From: a virus
Length of the DNA: 37,850 nt
Virus record (IMG/VR): IMGVR_UViG_3300045115_000082
Coordinates: 1 to 37,850 of that record
Reading direction: 5' to 3' (one strand)
A program made the position numbers and the translations under genes. Positions 27,045-36,133 of this stretch are shown piece after piece (position 1 is the first letter of the stretch; each line of letters opens with the position of its first letter). The notes beneath the pieces are model-generated. The model worked only from the letters and a program-made list of their open reading frames with translations, was not told where the DNA came from and ran no database searches.

Positions 27045-29762
27045 GTGCCTGACAAGACAGTTCGCGTAGTCCTCGACGGGGACGTCTCGAAGTTCAACCG
27101 TGCCATGCTCGGCGCAGCGGCCACGACGAAGGCGTTCTCGAACGAGCTCGACACGAGCACCGATCGGGCGGCGAACCTGACGCAGACGGCACTCGCCATC
27201 GCGCCCGCGCTCGTGCCGATCGCCACGGCCGCCGTGCCCGCGCTCGCGGGCCTGTCGAGCCAGCTCGCGATCACCGCAGCGGCTGGCGGCGTCGCACTCC
27301 TGACGTTCAACGGCATCGGCGAGGCCCTCAAGGCTGTCAACGACTTCCAGATCGAGCCGACCGCAGCGAACCTCGAGAAGCTGCAGAAGACCATGGCCGA
27401 ACTCGGCCCCGACGGACGCAACTTCGTCGGCTTCCTCCAGTCCATCCGCCCCGAGCTGCAGGGCCTCCAGGACGCCGGACAAGCGGGCATGCTCCCGGGC
27501 TTCGAGCTCGGCATCACCGAGCTGCTCGACCGCGGCCCCCAGGCTGAGCGGATCATCGGGAAGATCGCCGAGGCCGTCGGCATGCTCACCGCCGAGGCTG
27601 GCACAGAACTCGCCGGCCCGGAGTGGGACGAGTTCTTCACCTTCCTCGAGACCGACGCCAAGCCCACCCTCCTCGACACGGGCCGCGCCGTCGGCAACCT
27701 GACTGAGGGATTCGCTCAGCTCTGGATGGCCTTCGCCCCCACGAGCGCCAACTTCTCGAACTCCTTCCTCAACATGTCCCGCGACTTCTCCGAGTGGGCA
27801 TCAACGGTCGACGACACCGAGGGCTTCCAGGAGTTCCTCGCCTACATCGACGAGACCGGTCCGGAGGTGTGGGACACCCTCGGGGCACTCGCGAACGCAC
27901 TCCTGCAGATCGCCGAGGCCGCTGCTCCTGTCGGCGCCGCTGCGCTCCCGGTGATCGAGAGCGTCGCGGACACCATCGCGGTCATCGCCGACTCAGACGC
28001 CGGTCCCGTGCTCATCGGCACGGCCGCGGGCATCTCGGCCATTTCGCGGGCGGTGGCGCTCTACAACGTGGCGAACGGGTCCGCGCTCGCCACGCTGCTG
28101 AGCGGCACGCGCGCGGGCAGCTCGGTGCGCCAGGCGAAGGATCTCGGCTCGGCGTACCGCGAGTGGGGCAACGCGGTGGACTACGCCGCGATCCGCGCGC
28201 AGGGCGGGGCCGACCCCATCCAGCGCATGTTCACGGCGTTCGGCGGGGCGGGCAAGGTCGCTCTCGGAGTCGGAGCGCTCGCGTTCGCAGCATCCGACCT
28301 CGACGACAGCCTCGGCCTTTCGAACACCACCACCCTCGCCCTCGCAGGGTCGCTCGCGGGCCCATGGGGCGCCGCAGCGGGCGCGGCAGTCGGCATCACG
28401 AAGGATCTCGCGGCCACCACCGCCGGACTGACCGACGCGATCGACGCCGCGAACCGTGCAGCCGACGGCGGCAGCCTCCAGGAGCGCGAGGCGGCCATGG
28501 CCGCCCTGCGCGAGGAAGTCGAGAAGGCCGCCGCCGGCGAGGCTGGGTTCGGTCAGCGGATCGCGGACTGGGCCGACAGCGCCCGTGCCGCCGACCCGGC
28601 GACCGCTGGTCTCGCCACGCTCCTCGACCGCTTCACGACTTCCTCCGGCGAGGCGGGATCGCAGCTCGCCGAGCTCGAGCAGAAGCACAACCAGGCGCAG
28701 CGAGCAGCGCAGGACCAGGCGTTCGAAGAGGCCGGACTTGAGCTCGCAATGTTCAACGCCTCCGACGCCGCGCGCGAGCAGACCGAGGCCCTGCTGAGGA
28801 ACGCGGACGCGAAGAACGCGGCCCGAGACGCCGCGCTCGAAGCGCGAGCGTCCGAGCGCGACTACGAGCAGGCTATTGACGACGCGCGCAAGGCCGCACA
28901 GGAGAACGGCCGCACGCTCGACATCGACTTCGAGGCGGGTCGAAAGAATGAAGAAGCGCTCACTCGGATCGCAACGACGTGGGCGCGGGTCGACGACGCG
29001 ACGAAGAACATTCCGGGCACCTATGAGCGGGCCCGTGCAGCGTTCATCAGCACCGCCGAGAGCATGGGTCAGACTCGCCGCCAGGCGGAGGAGCTGGCCG
29101 ACAAGTACCTCCACTTGCCGCCCGTGGTCGAGACCAAGGTCCGCACGCCGGGGGCGACGAAGGCACTCGAGGTCATCAAGCTGCTGCAGGACGGGCTGAA
29201 CAACCTGAGCCCCTTCAAGGACGTCACTATCCGCACCACGCGGGAGAACGTCACGAAGAACATCAAGGTCCAGGGCGGCACGCAGACGGTCAACGCGGAC
29301 GGCGGCCTGCACATCAACGGCGTCCGCGCGTTCGCCGACGGCGGCCTCGACGAGTACGGCCGCCTGGTCGCCCGCGTCCCGCAGATGCGCTCCGGCTCCG
29401 AGGGTGTCGTCCAGTGGGGCGAGAAGGAGACGGGCTGGGAGGCGTACATCTCCGGCAAGCCCGGCCAGGAGCCCCGCAACCGAGCCGTGCTCATGGAGGC
29501 GGCCGGTCGTCTCGGGATGCTCGATCGTCTCGTGACGCGCCGGTTCGCGGAGGGCGCGTTCGTCTCGACCCCGCGACCCGCGGCCGAGGTCGCCGCGGCG
29601 CGTGCCGGATCTCAGGGGTCACGAGTGGTCGCTGCCGACCTCGTCGGCGGGCGGATCGAGATCGGCGCGGACGGGCTGGGGCGGCTCATCGACGGGCGGA
29701 TCGAGCTGGCGTTCGCCGCCGACGAGGACTTCGAAGACGCCAACCGAAGGGCAGGTCGCTGA
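27045..29762 (+). CDS. Tape measure protein
   Basis: A 905-aa protein, one of the two largest in the window, setting tail length; at the rule of thumb of about 0.15 nm per residue the tail would be roughly 130-140 nm. It opens with KTVRVVLDGDVSKFNRAMLGAAATTKAFSNELD, standard for actinophage tape measures. It has hydrophobic segments near 50-90 (LAIAPALVPIATAAVPALAG, LAITAAAGGVALLTF) and 330-460, and long helical stretches rich in Ala, Gln, Glu (about 480-650). The C-terminal part (GGLHINGVRAFADGGLDEYGRL and QWGEKETGWEAYI) is the conserved end of these proteins. GTG 27045 follows GGGAGGT. Confidence 0.93.
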   Translation: MPDKTVRVVLDGDVSKFNRAMLGAAATTKAFSNELDTSTDRAANLTQTALAIAPALVPIATAAVPALAGLSSQLAITAAAGGVALLTFNGIGEALKAVNDFQIEPTAANLEKLQKTMAELGPDGRNFVGFLQSIRPELQGLQDAGQAGMLPGFELGITELLDRGPQAERIIGKIAEAVGMLTAEAGTELAGPEWDEFFTFLETDAKPTLLDTGRAVGNLTEGFAQLWMAFAPTSANFSNSFLNMSRDFSEWASTVDDTEGFQEFLAYIDETGPEVWDTLGALANALLQIAEAAAPVGAAALPVIESVADTIAVIADSDAGPVLIGTAAGISAISRAVALYNVANGSALATLLSGTRAGSSVRQAKDLGSAYREWGNAVDYAAIRAQGGADPIQRMFTAFGGAGKVALGVGALAFAASDLDDSLGLSNTTTLALAGSLAGPWGAAAGAAVGITKDLAATTAGLTDAIDAANRAADGGSLQEREAAMAALREEVEKAAAGEAGFGQRIADWADSARAADPATAGLATLLDRFTTSSGEAGSQLAELEQKHNQAQRAAQDQAFEEAGLELAMFNASDAAREQTEALLRNADAKNAARDAALEARASERDYEQAIDDARKAAQENGRTLDIDFEAGRKNEEALTRIATTWARVDDATKNIPGTYERARAAFISTAESMGQTRRQAEELADKYLHLPPVVETKVRTPGATKALEVIKLLQDGLNNLSPFKDVTIRTTRENVTKNIKVQGGTQTVNADGGLHINGVRAFADGGLDEYGRLVARVPQMRSGSEGVVQWGEKETGWEAYISGKPGQEPRNRAVLMEAAGRLGMLDRLVTRRFAEGAFVSTPRPAAEVAAARAGSQGSRVVAADLVGGRIEIGADGLGRLIDGRIELAFAADEDFEDANRRAGR

Positions 29763-31567
29763 TGACGACGAACGTTCTCACCGTCGTCACCGACGCTCAC
29801 GTCTTCTCGGGCAACCCGGACCAGCCCTACGGCGGCCTCGCGCGTCTCGCGATCTCCGACGCGACCCGCTCGGGGTTCGTCTACTTCAACCGGCCGTTCC
29901 CGCTCGACGTGACGATCATCAGCGCCACGCTGCGGCTCTACCAGTACGGGCCCGCGACCGGCGGGAACCGCACCGTCACCGTGCAGCGCGCGAACGGGCC
30001 GTGGAGCGAGGCGAGCCTGACGTTCGAGAGCCGGCCCGGCGCGACCGGGCCCACCGCGTCGCGCACGCAGGGCGACAGCACGGAGGACGGTCGGCCGTGG
30101 ATCTTCAACGTGCAGCCGGCGATGCAGCAGGTCGCCGACGGCGCGGACTGGTGGGGCTTCCGGATCATCGCGAGCCTGGCCGCGCCGATCTTCTTCTACT
30201 CCAAGAACGCGAACGTCGGCGGCTACATGGCGACGCTCGAGGTCGAGTGGTCCGACGCGCCCGACGCGCCCACCGAGTGCAGCCCGACCGGCAACCAGGC
30301 GGTCGGCATCGCCCGTCCGACGTTCCGCATGGACTACACCGACCCCTCCGGCGAGGACGGCGTCCAGGGCGTGCAGGTGCAGGTCTACGAGTACAACCTG
30401 CTCTCTCAGCAGAACACCCTCGTCGTCGACTCCGGCGAGGTTCCGACCGACCTTCCCGAGTGGACGTCGACGCAGGACATCGCCGCGACGACCCGCGTCC
30501 TCTCCTGGCGCGGGCGGGTGCAGGACACCGCCGGGAACTGGTCGCCGTACTCCGCCCTGCAGTACTTCCTGCGCATCGACAAGGCGACGCTCACCCTGAC
30601 CAACCCGGGCGAGACGGTCTACACGCCCACCCCGTCGTGGTCGTGGACGTGGGACCCGGCCGTCGAGACGGACACGCAGCGGGCGTTCCAGATCCTCGTG
30701 GTCGACCCTGACGACCCGACCGAGGTCGTTTGGACGTCCGGGAAGCAGATGACCAGCGCCACCGCGTTCGCGATGCCGGCCGCCGACCGGCTCCTGCTCA
30801 CGCCCGGGACCCCGTACCTGACGATCCTGCGCGCCTGGGGCACGATCCTGCGGGGCGCCACGCCGGGCGACCCGACCTACGTCGAGGTCTCCCGTCAGTT
30901 CACCGTCGCCACCACGGGGACCTCACCCATCGCCGGCCTGACGGTCGAGCCCGGGCAGCCGTTCCCGCTCGTGCAGTGGCAGACCCCGTCGAACGCGACC
31001 CCGGATGAGTTCGTGATCTTCCGTGACGGCCGCACCGTTGCGATCGAGGACGCCGCGGACCTGCGGGTCAGTGGCACCACCTACCGGTACGAGGACCGCA
31101 CCGCAGCGCCGGGCACCATGCACACGTGGGGCGTGGCCGCTCGCAACGGCAACTCGATGGCGAACCCGGTCGCCGTCACCGGCTCGGCCCTCGTCGAGGG
31201 CGTCTGGCTGTACAGCCTGAAGTACGACGACGTCGCGTTCCAGCTCTCCGGCGGGTCCGCCGACCCCGAGCCGATGAGCTTCGAGGCCGACGAGGACGTC
31301 GCCATCATCACCGGCTACGGCGCCCCCACGCCGGTCATGATCGCCACGGCCGGCGGGGTGCGCAAGCCCCGCCGGCGCCTCCGTGCCATGCTGAAGGCGT
31401 CCGACCTCAAGGCGTGGGAGGCGTTCACCGCACCGCGCGCGCGGACGGTCGGGCTCATGCTCATCACGACCGTGCTCAAGGTGCAGATCTACAACGTGGT
31501 CACCGAGGACCGCGAGGATCTCGGCGACACGATCCCGGTCAGCTTCGACATGATCGTGGTCGGCTAG
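29762..31567 (+). CDS. Minor tail protein: DNRLRE-like domain, Ig/Fn3-like repeats and Dit-like end
   Basis: A 601-aa protein just after the tape measure, the place of the distal tail protein. Residues 1-165 look like a DNRLRE-type jelly roll (DAHVFSGNPDQPYGGLARLAIS, VYFNRPFPLDVTIISATLRLYQYG, RPWIFNVQPAMQQVADGADWWGFRI), known in secreted carbohydrate-binding proteins. It is followed by two or three Ig/fibronectin-like beta modules (about 165-480; APTECSPTGNQAVGIARPTF and PIAGLTVEPGQPFPLVQWQTPS). The last 100 residues (SADPEPMSFEADEDVAIITGYG...) resemble a Dit C-terminal or N-terminal ring part. It probably forms the tail-tip hub with a sugar-binding domain attached. The start overlaps the tape measure stop by 1 bp. 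Confidence 0.75.
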   Translation: MTTNVLTVVTDAHVFSGNPDQPYGGLARLAISDATRSGFVYFNRPFPLDVTIISATLRLYQYGPATGGNRTVTVQRANGPWSEASLTFESRPGATGPTASRTQGDSTEDGRPWIFNVQPAMQQVADGADWWGFRIIASLAAPIFFYSKNANVGGYMATLEVEWSDAPDAPTECSPTGNQAVGIARPTFRMDYTDPSGEDGVQGVQVQVYEYNLLSQQNTLVVDSGEVPTDLPEWTSTQDIAATTRVLSWRGRVQDTAGNWSPYSALQYFLRIDKATLTLTNPGETVYTPTPSWSWTWDPAVETDTQRAFQILVVDPDDPTEVVWTSGKQMTSATAFAMPAADRLLLTPGTPYLTILRAWGTILRGATPGDPTYVEVSRQFTVATTGTSPIAGLTVEPGQPFPLVQWQTPSNATPDEFVIFRDGRTVAIEDAADLRVSGTTYRYEDRTAAPGTMHTWGVAARNGNSMANPVAVTGSALVEGVWLYSLKYDDVAFQLSGGSADPEPMSFEADEDVAIITGYGAPTPVMIATAGGVRKPRRRLRAMLKASDLKAWEAFTAPRARTVGLMLITTVLKVQIYNVVTEDREDLGDTIPVSFDMIVVG

Positions 31568-32776
31568 ATGCTCTCGCTGGGCCTCAACCGGACGCAGTAC
31601 GCCGAGTACCGGCGCACCATCACCCGCTCGCACACGATGAAGGTGACTTGCCACCTCCTGACCCCCGAGCACCGCCTGCTGCGGACCATCCGCCACTCGC
31701 TCTCGGCAGGGCAGGTCGACGTCACCACACCCCGCCTCGACGGCGACTCGGTCGAGATCTCCCGCACCGCGTCCCTGCGGTTCTTCGACCCGGCGCAGAG
31801 CCTGTCCCTGGACGACTCGACGCCCGTGGACAACGCGTTCTACCTCAACCGCATGGTGCGCGTCATCTACAGCGTCCGCTGCAGCTTCGGGTGGGTCGAC
31901 GTGCCCGTGTTCACCGGCCCGATCGTCAGCGTCGACCGGGACGGTGACGAGGTCGCCGTGGAGTGCCAGGGCAAGGAGGTCTGGGCGCTCGGCAGCGCGG
32001 TCCGCACCGCGGTGCTCAAGGGCGACCGGGACGACGTCACCAAGCGCATCCTCTTCCGTGCTGGCGAGTCCAGCCGATACATGCGGATCCCGCGCGGCGG
32101 CGGGAAGGCCCAGGCGACCATCGGCCCGCAGACGAAGCTGTGGCTCAAGGCGTGGAAGGCGCAGGCCGCGGCCGGACGGGTCCTGTTCTACGACGGCCGC
32201 GGGATCGCGACCGCGAAGCGCAAGCCGACCAAGACGGCCCTCGTGCTCCGTGGGGGCGAGGGTGGCCTGCTGTGGAGCAAGCCGCGGATCTCCTACCGGG
32301 TCGACTCCTCGATCATCAACTACTGCAAGGTCGTCGGGCGCAAGCCGAGCAAGGGCAAGAAGACCCGCCCCTCGGCCGAGGTCGTCGCCCCGCGCGGGCA
32401 CACGCTCTCTCCCTGGCGCCTCGGCCGCAACGGCGAGCCGCTCTACCTGACCGGCGACGGCCGCGCGTTCATCGAGAACCCCGACCTCAAGACCAACGCC
32501 GCCTGCCGGCGCCTCGCGGAGCGCACCATCCAGGACTCGCTGCTGCAGCACGTCGAGGTGACGTGCGAGACGTTCCCGATCCCCGACCTCGAGCCGTGGG
32601 ACATCCTGCAGGTCGCCACCCGGGGCGTCTCGGTCCGGTTCCGCGTCGACGAGTTCACGCTGCCGCTGGTGCAGCGCGGCGACGGGGAGTCCATGTCGAT
32701 CGGCGCGCGCAAGCCCACGAAGCGGTTCACCTACGCGTCCGAGCGACGCAGGCGCAAGCCCCGGCGGAGGAGGTGA
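31568..32776 (+). CDS. Minor tail protein (tail-tip / Tal-like)
   Basis: A 402-aa protein starting immediately after the previous stop. It has a beta-rich N-terminal half (MKVTCHLLTPEHRLLRTIRHSLSAGQVDVTTP, VEISRTASLRFFDPAQ, VPVFTGPIVSVDRDGDEVAVECQGKEVWAL) like the hub domains of tail-associated proteins of siphoviruses (gp27/Tal fold), and a C-terminal half with LEPWDILQVATRGVSVRFRVDEFTLPL. The end is highly basic (RRRRKPRRRR). No peptidase domain is visible, so it is structural rather than lytic. Confidence 0.75.
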   Translation: MLSLGLNRTQYAEYRRTITRSHTMKVTCHLLTPEHRLLRTIRHSLSAGQVDVTTPRLDGDSVEISRTASLRFFDPAQSLSLDDSTPVDNAFYLNRMVRVIYSVRCSFGWVDVPVFTGPIVSVDRDGDEVAVECQGKEVWALGSAVRTAVLKGDRDDVTKRILFRAGESSRYMRIPRGGGKAQATIGPQTKLWLKAWKAQAAAGRVLFYDGRGIATAKRKPTKTALVLRGGEGGLLWSKPRISYRVDSSIINYCKVVGRKPSKGKKTRPSAEVVAPRGHTLSPWRLGRNGEPLYLTGDGRAFIENPDLKTNAACRRLAERTIQDSLLQHVEVTCETFPIPDLEPWDILQVATRGVSVRFRVDEFTLPLVQRGDGESMSIGARKPTKRFTYASERRRRKPRRRR

Positions 32777-32778
32777 CC

Positions 32779-35370
32779 ATGGAGGTCGTCGGCAAGATCG
32801 TCAACGTCACCACGCTGCGCGTCGGCACCGCGCTGGTCGCCGACCACACCGTTGGCGCGACCGCCCTCACCGTGTTCGACGGGTACGAGTTCGACGAGGA
32901 CGGCGGCCTGCTCGAGCTCGGCGACGAGATGCTCGCCTACCTCGGCTTCACGACCGACGAGGAGGAGTCCGGCCAGCCCGACACGATCCAGCTCGCGAGC
33001 CCCCTGACGGCCGACTACGAAGCTGGCACCCGGGCCCTGGTGTGGCCGGCCTCCAAGGAGACGATCGCAGCCGTCGTGATCGACGAGCTGGGCGAGGCGC
33101 TGCAGGTCACGGTCCCGCAGCAGCTCGTGCCGACCCTGAGGGACGGCATCCGCGACGACAACGGCGAGACCGTCACCGTCACCGACGAGGGCGGCACCTG
33201 GCAGATCGTGTCCGTGGAGAAGGACGAGGTGCTCCTCGACCCCGGCGCCCTCGACCCGGAGGGCACCATCCCGGCCGAGGCGCTGACCGACGGCCTGGCG
33301 CCGAGCGAGTCGCCCACCCCGGTCGTCGTCCCGTTCATCGGCGTCCTCGTCGTGCGGTGGCTGCCGGTCGCGAACCACGACATGGTCACCTACGACGTGC
33401 ACGTGTCGACGGTCGAGACGTTCACCCCAGATGAGACGACGCTCGCGGCCTCCACGAACGGCACCCAGGTGTTCGTCCGCTCCACCGCGGCCGGGCCCCT
33501 CGCCTACGACACGGACTACTACGTGCGGGTCGTGGCGCGCGACCCCGACGGGTCGGCTGCCCCCTCGGAGCCGGTCCTCGGGCAGGCGACGCAGGTGGGC
33601 CTCGAGGACATCCTGGCCGGGTCGATCACCGCCGAGCACCTCGAGGCCGTCCTGGTGCTCGCCTCGACGATCAAGGCCGGCCCGTACATCGACATCTCCG
33701 CTGCCGGCGTCGACGCCGACGGCAACCCGGTCGGCGGGATCGTCGTGCACGACCCGGCCAACCCCACCGGCACGCCCCTGGTGCAGCTGCACCCGAACGG
33801 CTGCAAGTTCCGCGGCGAGCTGGTCACCGACCTCCTGACCGTCCTGGACCAGGCGACCATCGTCTCCACGCTGCAGCTCGGGTCCGGGTCGACGACGATC
33901 CTGCAGAACGGCGTCCCCGACCCCGACCAGGCCCCGTCGCTCTCCTACTCCCCGGAGGCGGCCTCGGACTGGCCCGCGCCGCCCGACGGGTGGGTGCAGC
34001 GCGGGATCACGTGGGACACCGTCGACTCCGTCTGGCTGCGGCTGCTGTGGAACGCCACCCAGAAGCGCATCGCGGTGCAGAAGGTGTCGTTCGGTGGCGC
34101 GACGTCGTTCTTCAACACCGACGACGGCCTCGACTTCGTCACCGAGGTCTCCTCCGTCGCACGCATCGGCTCCTCGCTCTACCTGCTCGTGCTTGAGACG
34201 TTCGCCGACGGCGGCCGGTGGTGGCGGGTCTCTCGGTACGCCATCACCGCGGAGGCCCTGCGCCTCAACGTCCAGACGATCTACGCCTCGAGCGACGTCG
34301 ACGGTGCGCCGGCCCTCGGGCTCGATGAGGCGACGGGCGACCTGATCGTTGCCGCACCCCGAACGAACGTCACCGGCCGTGTCGCGTTCCTGCGGTTCGA
34401 CAGCTTCGGCAACTACATGGGCCAGGGCATGCTCATGGACCGCGTGTCCTACACGGGCCGCCTGAACCTGCGCGCGGTCGGTCTGCGGTCGTTCGACTTC
34501 GGTGGGCCGCGTATCTGGATCGCGGGCGCGCAGGTGAACATGTTCGCGACGTCGCCGGGCTGGGCCAGCACCGCCAACGCCGTCCCGGTCGTCACCGAGG
34601 ACACGTCCCTGCGGTTCGACATCGACGCGTCCACGATCAACAACGGCGGCGCGGCCTGGAAGTCCAGCGGCTCGAACGCGAACCGGTTCTACTCCACCAG
34701 CGCCGACCAGACGCTCACCCGCTGGTCCTCGTACAAGCCCGCCGGCGACACCTACTGGACCGCCCGCTACGCCGACACGTCCAACACCGGGACCACCGCC
34801 GGCTCGCCCTCGAAGACGATGGTGGTCCCCGCCCGCCGGATGGTCACCGTCTCGCTCCCGCCCGCACCGACCGGCGTGACGGGCGCGAACGTGTGGGTCG
34901 GATACGCGGCGAGCGGCGCAGCGTCGACGCTCTACCAGCGCTCGGAGACGCTGACGGCTGCGCGGTCGATGGTGCTGACGGGCAAGTCGACGACTGGCTC
35001 GACGACGGTCCCGGACACGAACACGATGGGCGGGGACCCGGCGGTCTTCCGGTCGGAGCTGTACGGCCAGAAGTACGACGAGGGGTTCGGGCTGTGGGGC
35101 AACGGCGCGCAGAAGGGTCTCGCTCCTCTGGGAGGCACGGTCAGCGGCTCAGTGCCAGGCGACGGCTTCGCGGACTTCCCGATCGTGTTCTCGACACCCT
35201 TCTCCGTCCCGCCCGTCGTCACGACCTCGATCGGCAACGTCGGCAACCCCAAGCTCGTGAGCACCTGCTGGCGCGACCTCACCGCGGAAGGCTTCACCCT
35301 GCGCATTCAGCGCGACGTCTCCGGCGCTGCGACCCACACAGCCTCGTGGTCAGCGACAGCCGCACGATGA
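32779..35370 (+). CDS. Tail fibre / receptor-binding protein with Fn3 and C-terminal H-type-lectin-like domain
   Basis: An 863-aa protein, ATG after GGAGGAGG. Order of parts: N-terminal beta domain (1-170, with EVVGKIVNVTTLRVGTALVADHT); a fibronectin-III-like module (about 175-275, VVRWLPVANHDMVTYDVHVST, YYVRVVARDPDGS); a linker with GSITAEHLEAVLVLASTIKAGPYIDISAAGV, seen in many tail proteins; a long repetitive beta region (about 390-650) that could be propeller-like (SSLYLLVLETFADGGRWWRVSRYAI); and a final 75 residues (FPIVFSTPFSVPPVVTTSIGNVG...GFTLRIQRDVSG...ASWSATA) with the signature of an H-type lectin, which binds GalNAc-like sugars. It probably recognises host wall polysaccharide. Confidence 0.8.
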   Translation: MEVVGKIVNVTTLRVGTALVADHTVGATALTVFDGYEFDEDGGLLELGDEMLAYLGFTTDEEESGQPDTIQLASPLTADYEAGTRALVWPASKETIAAVVIDELGEALQVTVPQQLVPTLRDGIRDDNGETVTVTDEGGTWQIVSVEKDEVLLDPGALDPEGTIPAEALTDGLAPSESPTPVVVPFIGVLVVRWLPVANHDMVTYDVHVSTVETFTPDETTLAASTNGTQVFVRSTAAGPLAYDTDYYVRVVARDPDGSAAPSEPVLGQATQVGLEDILAGSITAEHLEAVLVLASTIKAGPYIDISAAGVDADGNPVGGIVVHDPANPTGTPLVQLHPNGCKFRGELVTDLLTVLDQATIVSTLQLGSGSTTILQNGVPDPDQAPSLSYSPEAASDWPAPPDGWVQRGITWDTVDSVWLRLLWNATQKRIAVQKVSFGGATSFFNTDDGLDFVTEVSSVARIGSSLYLLVLETFADGGRWWRVSRYAITAEALRLNVQTIYASSDVDGAPALGLDEATGDLIVAAPRTNVTGRVAFLRFDSFGNYMGQGMLMDRVSYTGRLNLRAVGLRSFDFGGPRIWIAGAQVNMFATSPGWASTANAVPVVTEDTSLRFDIDASTINNGGAAWKSSGSNANRFYSTSADQTLTRWSSYKPAGDTYWTARYADTSNTGTTAGSPSKTMVVPARRMVTVSLPPAPTGVTGANVWVGYAASGAASTLYQRSETLTAARSMVLTGKSTTGSTTVPDTNTMGGDPAVFRSELYGQKYDEGFGLWGNGAQKGLAPLGGTVSGSVPGDGFADFPIVFSTPFSVPPVVTTSIGNVGNPKLVSTCWRDLTAEGFTLRIQRDVSGAATHTASWSATAAR

Positions 35371-35392
35371 CCACAAATCAGGAGGGCCACCC

Positions 35393-35788
35393 GTGACCGA
35401 CCATCGACGGTTCCAGCGCCTGACCCGGCTCAATCGCGGCGCGCGCGACGCGTGGCTGCTCGGCTGCGCCCTCTTCCTGCTGTTCGGACCTGTTCCGGAG
35501 TCCCTCGAGCAGCTCGGCATCACGGGCGGCGCAGCGGACCTCTGGGTCGCCGGCCTGGCCGTCGGCGCGCTGACATCGCTCACGGGCGTCGTGCGCACGG
35601 CGCCGAGGCTCGAGATCTACGGATGCATGTTCGCCGGCTTCGCGATGCTCGTCTGGGCTCTCGGCGCCGTGCTGCAGCCTCACGCCACCGCGATCTCCTA
35701 CGCGCTCGGCTGCTACTTCATGGCCGGCGTGCACGGGCAGATCTACCGCGCGCTCTACATCGCAGAGCAAGGCGGGGCCATCCGGTGA
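35393..35788 (+). CDS. Multi-span membrane protein of the lysis region
   Basis: A 131-aa protein, GTG 35393 after AGGAGGG. Four hydrophobic spans can be seen: WLLGCALFLLFGPV, LWVAGLAVGALTSLTGVV, IYGCMFAGFAMLVWALGAVL and ISYALGCYFMAGVHGQIY, separated by short loops. It could be a holin-like or antiholin protein or a moron affecting the membrane. It is coupled to the next membrane gene by a 4-bp overlap and lies between the fibre and endolysin genes. Confidence 0.7.
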   Translation: MTDHRRFQRLTRLNRGARDAWLLGCALFLLFGPVPESLEQLGITGGAADLWVAGLAVGALTSLTGVVRTAPRLEIYGCMFAGFAMLVWALGAVLQPHATAISYALGCYFMAGVHGQIYRALYIAEQGGAIR

Positions 35789-36081
35789 ACACCTGGCTCG
35801 CTTTCGGCGGAATCGTCGTCGGCCTCGTCGGCGCCGGCGGCATCGCCTCGATCATCACCAAGCACATGGAGATCCGGGCGAAGGAGCGTGAGGTGGCAGC
35901 CTCCGGCGGCAAGGAGAACCAGTTCATCGACCAGCTGCAAGAACAGAACGACCGACTGCAGACCCGCGTCGACCACCTCGAGTCCAACCAGCGGGCACTC
36001 GTGGCCTACGTCTTCGAGCTCTACGCGCACATCTCGGAGAAAAAGGACCCTCCGCCGCCGCCGATGCCGAAGCTGCTCTGA
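35785..36081 (+). CDS. Membrane-anchored coiled-coil protein (spanin/holin-like)
   Basis: A 98-aa protein, GTG start in the preceding stop. One N-terminal span (WLAFGGIVVGLVGAGGIASIIT) is followed by a coiled coil (MEIRAKEREVAASGGKENQFIDQLQEQNDRLQTRVDHLESNQ) and a proline-rich end (PPPPPMPKLL). Similar proteins occur beside endolysins of actinophages and may organise the lysis machinery. The assignment is by architecture only. Confidence 0.7.
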   Translation: MNTWLAFGGIVVGLVGAGGIASIITKHMEIRAKEREVAASGGKENQFIDQLQEQNDRLQTRVDHLESNQRALVAYVFELYAHISEKKDPPPPPMPKLL

Positions 36082-36133
36082 CCACTCACCCTCACCCGCC
36101 CCGGCGGGCACTTCGACCCGCCCAGGAGGCACC

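Noticed and set aside
30923-32551. A 542-codon minus-strand open frame opposite the tail genes
   Set aside because: Antisense shadow of two tail genes, no start signal, repetitive Arg/Ala/Gly-rich product.
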